Part shown: positions 1-11,504 of the stretch, piece by piece | How positions within the stretch are numbered: the first letter of the stretch is position 1 | Layout: each line of letters begins with the position of its first letter | Source: Membranipora membranacea | Taxonomy: Eukaryota > Bryozoa > Gymnolaemata > Cheilostomatida > Membraniporidae | Direction of reading: 5' to 3' | Assembly: GCA_914767715.1 (NCBI GenBank) | Contig: OU612073.1 | Location: 2,480,001-2,544,000, forward strand | DNA: 64,000 nt | Notes under the pieces: generated by a model | Databases searched by the model: none | Seen by the model: only the letters and a program-made list of their open reading frames with translations | Told to the model about the DNA's origin: nothing | Translations under genes and position numbers: made by a program

Positions 1-968
1 TATGTAATGTATTTGTAAGGTTATGATGAGCACATATTACGCAATAGTATGTTAAGAGCGCCATAAGTTTTATCAGTAACTGATTAATCAAGTTTTCAAA
101 AAAAAATTGCTATCAAAATTTAATTGTCATTTAATAAATAGTGCTCAAAATATTATAGTATGAGGTATATCAATCTTTTAAAGTTGCTTACCTTTTGTCT
201 TTGAGTGCTTATCACACATGGTCTTCTTTATAGCGCTCAGCTTTTTTGAGTGATTAGTACATTTAACAACAGCACAGCTAACTTGCGGCATAATGAAAAA
301 ATTCTGGTTCCAGATATTTAGTCAACTTGTTATGTGTGTTTCTAATAATGTAATGTAGCGTTACACATTTCCTTGTTTACACCACATTCCATAGTGAAAT
401 AATCGTCCAATCATAGCTCTCATACTGTTTTGTTTGTTTACAATAATGGCTTGCATCTGCAAGGGTGACCACATTACGATGATGCATGCTACTATTCATT
501 GATGCAAAATCAGTTGTCCAAGCTCTGCAGGTATGTTGTAGAGACTGAGGGTTTACATGATTTAGTTATATTGGGTTTGTGGCTTACCCCCCTAGAAAGC
601 TTTGAATTTGCAGTCTGAAGATCTCACCCAATGGTTTTTTATATGAAGTACCACACCCTCAAAACAAGAGGAGACAACTCTAGTTTATTAAAAACAGGTG
701 ACAAATAATGCAGGAAACTGGTGTATACAAACATTTACACTTATGGCTGTTGCTCACCCATTTTACATGGTCGGATAAAGGAACAGATGTTCGAATTTTA
801 GTCAAATCACACTGTCCCCGCTTAGTTAGTATTATACTTCTCATATATCTTCATATTGGCTTGAAGATGCCCTGTCTCTAAATGAGATGCTGTCCGGAAA
901 ATATAATAACTACTTGTCTTTGCCATCAAGGGCAATTTATCACTAATCATTCTTCTTTAATCATTCAG

Positions 969-3900
969 ACTAAGAACATTGAACGAGAACTGAAGTCTGT
1001 TAAGAATGACAACTCCAAATTAGTAAAAACCCTACAAGAGACTCTAGAGCTCAATGAGCAGCTGAGAGCTCAAGTATCAATACTAGAAGAGACTGTGTGT
1101 AAACAGCAGACTGACTGTGATAAGGCTATTACTAAGAGGTGAGAATAATGAATAGTAATAATGTGCTAGGTAAAAACTTATATATAATCACTTATCTAAA
1201 AAATATCTATATATATTTTTCTTTTTATTGTTTGTCTTTTGTTTATGAGGTCAAAAATTTGTTATTTTAATTTGTTTATAACATACTTATTAATATGAAA
1301 ACCTCAATTAAAACACATAATAATAAATATTAATAACGAGATACATATCACATCCATCCCTCCCTAAGTAAGTTAAATATTCCGGATAGATCTTGATTGT
1401 TTCATTGCCAACATGTTGACCTCATTTTGAACATTTCAGTCTTTCTCAAAGTCAGGACCTGAAAGTTGGCTGAGTTTTTAAGTGCAGGAGAGTGTGATTA
1501 TCAAACCCGCATTCAACATAAATTATGGATGTGTTTCTATTCTGTTGTATTAAAATAAAGAATAATATGGCGAACCCAACTAAAAGGGAACATTTTCAGA
1601 CAACCAATTTCCATTCTCTAATATTCCAGCAAAGATCTTGAGAATCGATTATCACAGCAGGAGTCGGCGTCCAGCTCAAGAATAGCAGAGTTAGAAACAC
1701 AAATAAGCAGAGAGAGGGACAAAGCTTATCAGAAAATGGAGGATCAGCTTAAGACAGTGAGTGTCTGTCATTAGGAAAAACCTTATATTGAACTCTGCAA
1801 AAATCATAATCTGATAGTTTGTGTTGCTGAGATGACAGAGACTTGCTAGAGGTCTCAAACGCAATTGACTTACTGTTCGATGAAACTAAAATCTTCTGCC
1901 TGAAAAATTCGGACAAGAAAACAAATTTGCCTAGTTCAAAATCAATAGTTTTCAGATCAAGTATTACCGAGGATTTGGCTTAATGTCCTTGCACATTCTC
2001 ATTGGAGGACCACCCTTGGTCTTGCATCACCTAATAACCTACCTTTTCAGTTTAACCTCATCTTTGCAAGCTCTATATCACCAGTAGCAATTATTTCTTT
2101 GAGATGTAATCGAGTCTGTTGTTGTTTCTTGACTTGTTTCTCATCTGATAACTGCAGCTGGTGTTCAATGAGAAGAAGCATCTGATTAGAAGGAGTGTCC
2201 CTGCGGTCTTCTGACTTTACGTTGAAATGATCAGACATGGAAAAGCGCTCTCCTACTTATTTGAACAAACCGTTAAGGTCGAGTATTATCTTGATCAGCT
2301 TGATTTGGTTAGAAGTCCTTGTTTAACATGAATATAAAAACTGTTCACAATTATCACACTGCAGGTTCTAAAAGAGACAGAATATTTTGGAACGTAACAG
2401 TGACCTCTTACATCAGAACTCATCACTCAAATCAGAAATCTCGGAGCTCAATGCCTCAGTTGAGAATCTAAAGAACAAGTTATCCGATGCCAGGGATGAG
2501 ATATCTCGTGTGAAGGATAATCTAAAACACAAGAGCAAGCAATCCTCGAAACTGAAGGTAGCTTCTTAATAATAAATCATTCTCTTACTGCTCTTTAGCG
2601 CCACTTTTCAGTGAAGTGTGATCAATTTTCCCTAGATTCAGAGTTTCTCCCCCTCTCCTTATCAGCAGAAGTAGAGCTATGTCAAACGAAGACAAAAGTG
2701 ATCACAGCCTGGTTAGTAAAAATGTCAATAAGTAGCAGTGACTTTATTTGTTGGTCACACTCTCATGTGAAATGCAATCACAATATCTTGAGATTATACA
2801 GCCAGCTTCATATTTTTTTTATATGATTAAGGATGATTGAAATCCGATGTCTTATCACTCGCTCAACCCGAGGCATGGGCGGCGGCGGATATTGTTACAT
2901 GATTTTTGTTTTCGCTCATAATCATCATTTTATATTATTTACATAAATTAATATCACTTTTACCGCATGTCACAGGACATTGAGCATAATACGAGACAAC
3001 TCCAAGATGACAATGAGGAGTTGTTCTCTAAAACCAAATCACAGCAGAAAACAATCAACAAATTTGTGTCACAGTTTAAGGAAGTTCAGCAGGAGATGAA
3101 ACAGCTGGTAACTCTACACACAGAGCAAACTGAGGTGAGATTGTATATTTATACCATAGTCTTAAAAAGTGTCAGTCCTACTAGGCCATGGTTCTCAGGC
3201 TTCAAAGTCATTAGGGCGTATGAAATAAAACAGTCTGTGAACTTAATTGCAGTAAAACTGCTGCAAAGTCTGAAAATTGGGATTATAGTTGATCATAGTG
3301 ACTTATTGTCTCCATCTGTCCACTATGATCCTCGCTAATATATTTTTTAAAAAGGCTATTTTTTGACAATTTAAACATTTTTATTATTTTTATTTGCCCT
3401 ATGAAGACACAATAGTTGACTTACTGGGGTAATATATCAATTTTTCTAACAGGACTGACCCTTTAATATATTAAGTCTATGACTTATACTGTCATAGATC
3501 TGACTACCATCTATAGCTATACTCTCAGCTATGCTGGGACATGTAACTCCAAATACACATAAATATGTGCAGAGACTGATTGATAAGTTTTTACTGGTCT
3601 AAATAACACTCTCTGCTGTGATGAAAATCATTGCTTTTACATTGGGGAACCTTGCATGTCTCAAAGAGATGGGTAAACACATTTACATCCAATGCAGTAT
3701 CCGTGTGCCTACGGAAGATAGAAAAAAATCACAAAGACAAAACCGACCATTGCTTTGGATATAGTATGTAAATGATCTAGATATTGCAACATACCATTTG
3801 TTGTTACCCTTGACCTGATTTCAGAGAGAAAACAGCTGCTAACTCTACTGGTCCTTGATTTAATCCTAAATTAATATCTTCTTAGCTAATCTAATTTTGG

Positions 3901-6900
3901 GATTTGATGTGAGATGGTGCCAAAGACTTTTCAAATTGAGGACAATTTATTTACTTTCAATTCCTTGTAGTAGCAATTTTCACATTGTAAGCAGAAGTAT
4001 TTTTCGATAGGCAGCGTTGTGTTGAAAGCCATATATGTGTTCTCATTTCAGCTACTGGGTGAGAAAGAAAGGTTGCTACATGCTGAAGAAATGAAAACTG
4101 CAGAACTTAGGAAAAAATATCACGATTGCCGAAAACAGGTACCCAGGATTTTTTGCCCATTGACTGGTTGACACAAATATTCAGGTTCGAGAAATCCACA
4201 TAGCAGTGCCTACTGAGGGCCATAAATCAGCATTGATAACTGTTATATAGTTGTATGGAAAGTTATTGTTGAAAAGAGTTGTGTTATCTTTTCTCTTGTG
4301 GAGACAACTCCCAAGTCCAAGGCACATGTATTGTCAGCCGTCTCGTTTGGTCTATCTATGAGTACAAGAATATACAGAACATTCAGAACACAATATACAG
4401 ACTTGTAGGAATATAGTGGAGCGTGCCCTGCACCAGACTAGTGTTGGTAGTGTAGAAGGTGTTGGGAACCTTGCTACATAGGTTGAGAAAAACACACGAC
4501 CCCCAACTGGAGGCTTTGGACATCACATCCTGGTTGTTTATGCAGTGTATAACACTCTTATCCAGCTTTCTGGATACCCTTGAGCACCTGTTGTTAGTGG
4601 TTAGTGGAACTTTCCTGAGTCATAATTAATCTCAACTTGAATCAAACGGGAATACTTTAATGTAATTAACTTGTATCAGGTCAGTTGGGGTAATTTACTA
4701 GCGGACAGGATTGTTATTGTCTTGTACCTGACTACAATCTAATACTTACCATGTTATACATTTTGTAGATCGCCACACTGCAAGCCATGCAAAAAGGAAC
4801 AGAGACAAGGCTTATGGAGGCAAATAATGACACTCTTATTGTAAGTCGCAGAGATCTATACCAGTTCTACTTATGTATCATACTGTAGAGGAGTACATAT
4901 AGCTAACGCTTAGGGCTGCTTCTTTTGGAAATCTATTTGTTAGTTAGCACTAAATATTACTAGCTGAGGTTCGAATCTATGATAAATAATGAATTGAAGT
5001 GAGTGACTACATGTAAGCGTACCTTAAACTTAGCTTAACTAAGCATATAGGGTAAGTTATAATATGTGTGCTGTAGGTAACTAAGCATATGGTTATAACA
5101 ATTAAATCATGCGATGATCTCTTATATCTTGTGACTTGTTACTGGCAGGCCACAGAAACACTAGAAGATACCAATCGTTATTTAAGGATAGATTTTCTGC
5201 TCTCACCTCGGAGTTAAGCTCAGCTAAGAGGCAGCATCTCGATCTGGAGTGGAAAAATCTAGATAAAAATCATCAGCTGACTCTGGAGAGAAAGAAGATG
5301 GACAATACAATGCTAAAGCTAGAAATATTATCAGGGTAAGTGAGAGCTGTAAGTAATATGACTTACAATGAGAATCTTCACAGGTAACTGTGTAAGTTCT
5401 AATACAAAGATCCTCTGCATATTCTTATAACTCTGAGCTCCCTTTGAAGGGCTAATCACAGCCCCCCCCCCCCCCCCGAGGTGCAAAGTTAGCCTTTCCA
5501 CATATTCCATATTATGTCAGCTAGCCCAGCCTAGTGCTCTCTATAAAAAAAATCACCTGAAGCTAAACTCAGGTAGCGTTTACTTCTATAGGATTGTCAA
5601 TGATTTCCCCAGTAATAATTGTGAGGTATGACGTGTGCCTTTGTTAAATTCAGCCATTCAGCTTGTATGATAATCGGAGTCGCTTGATTAATGTGGGATC
5701 AATTAGTTCATTAGGTCAATCTTTGATTTGAATATATTTACAGCTATGCTAATTTAAACTTTGATGGAAGTACACTGCTGTATTCTTTCAGATGACAATT
5801 GATTGGTCAATTCTGAGCTGGCCCAGTAGCGTTACCATATATATATAGTATATTATTTCTCTATGGCTTGTCCATAGCCTTCCTGCCTATATATAATATA
5901 AATATATATATATATATAAATATATATTTATACATATTTATACATATATATATATATATAGATAAATGGACAGTGGCAGAAGCTCAGGCCTATCATTACA
6001 AACTAAGACTTTTATTTACTCTGTTTACAGGCTAGTCGACACCAGCTGACTAATATAGCTGATAAGACAGAGTTTGATGCCTCGCTTAGAGAAACATCCA
6101 AAGAGAGGCTCAGATTGAGCTCCTCACCTATCAGGTATGTTCTAACATTCCTTGTCATCTTGTTACAACCAAATAGCAATGATCAGTATTAAGACTTACC
6201 TCAGCAGACAAGTTTAATCTTTATATGAAATTTTGTATTGTGGACTTACCTGAGTAGATTAGCTCAATATTTATATGAAACGCTATTGCTGACACAATGT
6301 GTGCCTGTCATGTCTCATGTATCTATACTTGTTTGCTGACTGCTGTCCACTTTAGCTATAACAGCAGGCCACCGTGCAGTGAAAACTTAAGCTTATCTTG
6401 ACAGGCCTTTTTATGGAACAGGAGTAAGCAACTGTAAGAACGTGGTTGCAATTTTCTGTCTTGACAAGATTGGTTAGTGGGCGGCTGGTGGGGCGTGGTT
6501 GCCTCACCGCCATCAAAACTTGTCAAGACAGGCTAAGTTACAATTATCTGTCTTGTATTCTCCTGTGAAATGAGTGTAACTTCTCTAAGAACGATCCGTA
6601 GTTGTCCTCTCTCTGTTGTTAAGTAGATAACTCCAGATTGTCTTGCTTGATTCGTCAAATATTCCACAAAGTTATTAGCCATTTTTTATTACATAGGTCT
6701 CGGAGACAGCAAACTATCCATGATATAATATTAGATGATATACTGAGTGTATCCCAGCAACCACGAACTCCTCCACTTCATACAAACACAACCAAAGAAG
6801 AGCTGATAAAATAGACTCTGATCATCTTATATCAGCGTCACCGGTATGTAACATGAACATCAAATAAGTTATTTACTTTAAAAAAAACCACCATTCAAAG

Positions 6901-7194
6901 TTTAGTCATAATGTGTTTTCTGTTTGTAGCGCTATGTTATGAATAATGCAAGTCAGCCATAATAATAGCGTTATGTCCTTTTGTAGTAACAGGTCTTTTT
7001 GTGAGTGACAGGAAAGTTTATCTCAAGAGGGAGATCATCTACTGTTCACACTATAGAAGTCAAAACATGATGATGTCCCTTGCTAGTATAAACAAATTAA
7101 TGATGATTTAATGTTGTTATTGTAGTTTACATCCAGCAGTCAGAAATTAGATGCTATAATTAATGAAATCGAGAAAAGACGGCTGATTTCCTGA
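969..7194 (+). CDS. coiled-coil protein, 3' part of gene (10 exons)
   Basis: Visible exons: 969-1138, 1630-1756, 2381-2557, 2976-3134, 4052-4138, 4769-4840, 5149-5335, 6036-6134, 6697-6843, 7126-7194 (TGA at 7192). Each has AG/GT borders. Phases agree except for one missing base in exon 7 and one in exon 9 (separate entries). The product, about 431 residues if read through, is almost all charged heptad-type coiled coil (for example NIERELK, ENLKNKLSDARDEI, LTSELSSAKRQ), followed by a Ser/Arg/Pro-rich stretch and a short helical C-terminus ending KLDAIINEIEKRRLIS. The first visible exon enters in phase 0 with no convincing ATG, so the 5' end probably lies outside the window. The pattern suits a centrosomal, ciliary or other structural protein, but I do not recognise the family. 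The gene is convergent with the Roco-caspase gene. Confidence 0.75.
5179..5186 (+). other. apparent 1-base deletion in coiled-coil exon 7
   Basis: Exon 7 is entered in phase 0 and reads ATETLEDTNRY, then soon meets a stop. The neighbouring frame, from the Lys-Asp-Arg that follows, runs open as heptad sequence to the donor at 5335 and matches the next exon's phase. Exon length is 187; 188 would fit. The break lies in or next to a T3/A2 run. Confidence 0.6.
5889..5961. repeat. (TA)n-rich microsatellite
   Basis: Mostly TA dinucleotides with TATTTA/TACATA interruptions, in a coiled-coil gene intron. Similar TA tracts lie at 10499-10556, 16098-16156, 40749-40826 and 41119-41162. Confidence 0.85.
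6808..6814 (+). other. apparent 1-base deletion in coiled-coil exon 9
   Basis: A TAG at 6812-6814 directly follows an A4 run in exon 6697-6843. The frame one base over continues open (IDSDHLISASP) to a good donor and enters the last exon in phase 0. The exon is one base short of the length its neighbours require. Either an assembly error in a homopolymer or a real disabling change would explain it; if real, the protein ends here at ...EELIK. Confidence 0.6.
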
Positions 7195-8912
7195 AAATTG
7201 ACGAGACGGTGTCTCCATTTTAGTCACAGCTCTGAGATTTCTGCCTGCCACATACCAACTGGCAATGATAAATTATGTTTATTGTGTCTTGTGTTATTTC
7301 TGTGGAGTTTTTGTTTGGTTATTAGTGACTGATTCACTTGTAGGCTTGTGATATTCTAGTGTTTTAGTTGGTCAATTTTTTATGACTTATAACCTAGCCG
7401 TCATTTTGGTCAGATAATTTATGGCAGTTTTTGCTACTACTCAGCTGAAATATCGGCTTACAATAATGTTTTAGATTTTTATGATGACTATAAAATTATT
7501 GTGGGGTGTACCCTCGATCTTCATTGAGTTTGCTATTTGCCTGCCGCAATGATAACATCATATGTTTTGTGGCACAGCAGCATTGAATGATTTTCTTTAT
7601 CAAATTGTATGAGGCAAATTGTGACTGTCTCGAAAGGTCATTGATGTATCAACGGGCTCCAATAACCCCTCAGAATTATTGGTAATATGTACTATGTATT
7701 ACATATCATTATTTTTTATTTATTTTGTATCATGTCACATGAAATAAAATCAATTAATAGGTTTGCACCCCTGGTCTTTACAATCTTGGACAGTTTTTAC
7801 CTTGGATATACATACAAGCTCTCATCTTAAAGTAGTATTTCTGCTAACTAATACCTACTTTCTCACTTTCCCCTACTGTGAGACACCTCTCAGTCTTTTG
7901 CACTCTATGACTATCCAAACAGTGGGAGAACACCAAGCATGATTATATTTCACATTCTTTGGTATAGCGTTCAACACTTTAGCATCAGAATTGAGTGACC
8001 TCATCGTACACATGGACAGTAAATCACATCATCATAATAGTGTTGTAAGAACATGATCATAGTTGAACAATGTGATATGCAAAAACATCATGTTTTATAT
8101 CATTAAAACCAAGCCGGTAACTGCTGCTTTGATTATGGCAAGTGATTTTGTTGGTATTTTTTACATTTTCTGTAAAAACAAAGTGACCTGTTAAGTTACA
8201 GTTATTTTTGGACCCTGTTTAGTAGTCAAACGATGTAGAGTACTTCAACTTATCTGAGCAGATAAATAAGACTGATGTAACTTTTATTTACAAGTCATTA
8301 GAAGTTATCTTTTCATCATTCATGAGAAGACAAGTACTACTTTCTATAACAAATCGTCAATGTATCTGTAAATGCGTATTGTGAACCTTGGTTATAACTA
8401 TAACTGTGAAGCGATGAATAATAAAGAAAAAGAATTGACTCGATACATGTGCTGTAGAGTTATACTGTTAAATAACCGAGAGCTGGTCTCCCATTATCCC
8501 CTTATATGATATCAGACTATACAAAAATGTTTGATATAAGCCAACTGAGATAGACTCTCGAGGTTGCACTGTCTCCTTAATTCTAGGGATAAGGTGACCC
8601 TGTGTCATAGGACAGGCTAGCGTAGATCTGAACTTTACCGCAGTCATCCAAAAAGTGACAATAGTGTTTTTGGTAAAATCGAGGCTGTATAATAAAATAT
8701 GTCAGCTGTTATAATAATACTGAAAAATAAAAACAACTGCTAAGAATGTAAACATTTTGTTAGAGAGAACAGCATCATATAACTTCTGGCTACAAAACTG
8801 ATGTGTCATATTCTCTGTGAAACTAAAATAATAATACAGAAATGCTGAGTTATGTGGCCTCGGAGAGCACCACATCATAAATGTCCTTTTGTACTCTAGG
8901 ACATAATGTATC
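7195..8912. other. intergenic / 3' UTR interval
   Basis: Between two convergent genes. AT-rich, with no ORF showing splice logic or a recognisable product. It should hold both 3' UTRs. Confidence 0.6.
7743..7748 (+). terminator. AATAAA polyadenylation signal
   Basis: A canonical AATAAA about 550 bases after the coiled-coil stop codon and before the convergent gene. It is a plausible 3' end signal. Confidence 0.35.
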
Positions 8913-11504
8913 CTAAGATGTGACATCAGCTTCAGGTCTTAACTTTGCCACTTTCCACTTCAAAAACAACCGAGAGCTTTCCTTTTCTCCTTCAGTGATC
9001 TCTTCTAGTTCGCCTGGATAAACAAATAAAGTACATATGTTGAGGAAAGAAGATCAAACAACCACTGGGTTTTGAAAAGTCATGATTGAAATTAACATTT
9101 GGTTTACTTCTTGTGGGTCAGAAGGAAAAGAAAAATTCCAAAACTGCTGGCAGATTTCAATCAAATAAATTAAGCACAATCAGGACCATGGGCTAAGAAT
9201 CTTGGAATCCTGAAGGGCCAGTGCATCAGAGTAAGGGTGCAGACCCCTGAGGAACGCCAGCCGAACAAAAACTCACAAATTGATCAAGGTTAAATCTTAA
9301 GATTGATTTGAGACCAGGGTTAACACTCTACCCTAGAGTTCCTCTCCTGGGATCTGGAGCTACAATTGGCACAACAAGGTTCAAGTAAATGGCTAGTTCC
9401 AGAATGCACTGCACATTGGGACAACAGTGAAAACGTTAAACTCAGACATACCAGGAAGCCAGGAGAGATAAGTCAGTCTTGGATTTCTGAGATCAGTAGT
9501 GATACTATCTGGATGTTCTCCTTGTTTTCTCATATCTATTCCAGGCTGTAAGAAGAGCATCCTGGTTCCCATATTACAAGTTATCCTCGGCATCTGAGCT
9601 ACGTATGCCTCTTCCTTTCTCTCAGGAGGGAGAGATGTCTTTAGCTGGATAGTTGCCTTTACAGTGAACTTATTCACTGCTTCCTGTATCTGTTAAACAA
9701 CATGTCCAAATGCTTAATCAAACTATCTAGTTGTGAGTTTGAAAGTTTGATCTACGTTTCAGAGTTTCAATGATGTTAAACGCAACAGTTTTAACTTACA
9801 CATACCATTCATTTGTCTCAATTTTCAAATAAGTATCAAAATTTGGCAATGACATTGAAAAATGAAATTCATATGGAATCTGTCAAGATGGTTTAGTTCT
9901 TAAGGTAGAAACTTATGCACAAAAATATTACTTTAAACAATGTCATGTACTTACTATGTTTCCCAGCATCTGAAGGTGATATCGATGAGCATACTTGTAG
10001 AAAGTGATAATCAAACCTCTTATGAAGGGCGATCCATTTTGATCTCGAGGAGCAACAAAACCTGAAACACATCAATCAATATAAAAATATGAATAGTTTA
10101 TCGCTGCTTTTCAAGCTGGTAGTGATCAGGGGATTTTATTTGTTTTAATCAGATAGTCTCTGTAGGGTTATTTATGTGAAGCTACTTTTACTCACCGTCA
10201 AAGCTAGACTGTATGATGAAGAGATCAGCTACCAAGCCATCTTCTGGTTTGTTATCCATATAGTATGTCCTTATACGTGAGTTGTCTCCTGATGCTTGAC
10301 CTAATTCTGTACGGACTTCTGTGTGCACTGCTGGGTCAGGTGCTATGACATCATCGAGCATTATATCCCTGTTACCTATAAATATGACAACAGTAACATT
10401 TTAGTTCACTTCAACTGATAACTGAAGGAGTACCTCTAGGTTTGATCCAGAGACATATTTTGCTATCAGAGTAAAATACAGTTCATATATAAATCCATAT
10501 ATATATATATATATATATATGTAAATATATATATATAATTATATATAATTATATATAACCAATGACCTATCAGGCTATCTAACATACAGTTATTGCATCA
10601 ATGAGAGGGAGTTCATTGATTGCATCAGGTAAGGTAAACATGATTTCAATCGCGAAAAATAATTATGGTTTTTGCTGATGAATGGATGTCCCAATAGAAA
10701 TATACATACATTACAGTCGTCCTTACTTTGTGAATTAGATCAAGTATGATCCAATTTGCCTGGTTACATGCCGCCAGCAGTTGAATGGAAACAGCCACAA
10801 TGTGGTCAAATAGGATCAATCCTGATCTATTTGGGCATGGTAAGACTTAGACTTTGATATGAATGTGCTGTGCTCTGATGGCAGTGGTCATTTGTATTTA
10901 GTAGTAAAATTTACTAACCTCCAGCGCAGGCTTGTATAATGATGAGTTTTGGTTTTCCTTTCATAGCCGGGAAATTTCTGGCTGAGATTAACTGATAGAT
11001 TTCAGTCAGCCTGATGTGTTCGTCATCGGACCCTTTGACGCTCCCTTCAGCACCATGACTAGTTAAAACCAGTACAAACATTCCTAGATCTTCGTATACT
11101 GAGCGGCCTGTCTGGTCTACCAGCTGAGTTTCTCTGTGAATATCTGTCACTATATCCTTTAGAAAATCAAATGTTCATTGTCACTGGGCAGCGATTGAGA
11201 CCGGCCTCACTGACAGAACGTAGTCAGGGACATTAATATGAACTAACTCACTGATGATTGAATAGACCACAAAAGGAGGCTGCTGCCTAGGCTAAATAGA
11301 CAATGGAAAAATGTTTACCTTTGACCTGTAGTTTTTATACTCTCCATTCACAACAAACCCAAAGTTATCCAACATATTCTTCATATTCTCATGATCTTTG
11401 TCAGCACCCTTTCTCCAGTCTAACTCTCCCTCTAGGTTTGTGTACTCAAACTTATTAGACAGTATGAGAGCTCTACCTCTTGTCTTAGTCATCTTATATA
11501 ACAT
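8913..11504 (-). CDS. caspase (peptidase C14) part of the Roco-caspase gene
   Basis: Six exons, about 349 residues. The start is a typical p20 N-terminus (YKMTKTRGRALILSNKFEY, then RKGADKDHENMKNMLDNFGF). The catalytic His lies in TSHGAEG (about residue 1128) and the catalytic Cys in QACAG (about 1171). In the small-subunit part, ADLFIIQSSFDGFVAPRDQNGS fits the substrate-pocket segment (Arg kept) and SPFIRGLIITFYKYA the helix after it. Length and order suit an active caspase. The QACxG position is Ala, where Arg, Gln or Gly is usual. Asp residues in the 40-residue inter-subunit stretch (after QACAG, around LDDVIAPDPA and SGDNS) could be cleavage sites. Confidence 0.85.

Noticed and set aside
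2611-2826. Possible extra exon of the coiled-coil gene (AEVELCQTKTKVITAW)
   Set aside because: Neighbouring exons are phase 0/0, and no acceptor here gives an open phase-0 exon.
8702-8926. 74-codon minus-strand ORF overlapping the caspase stop
   Set aside because: In a different frame from the last caspase exon; the region is the 3' UTR.
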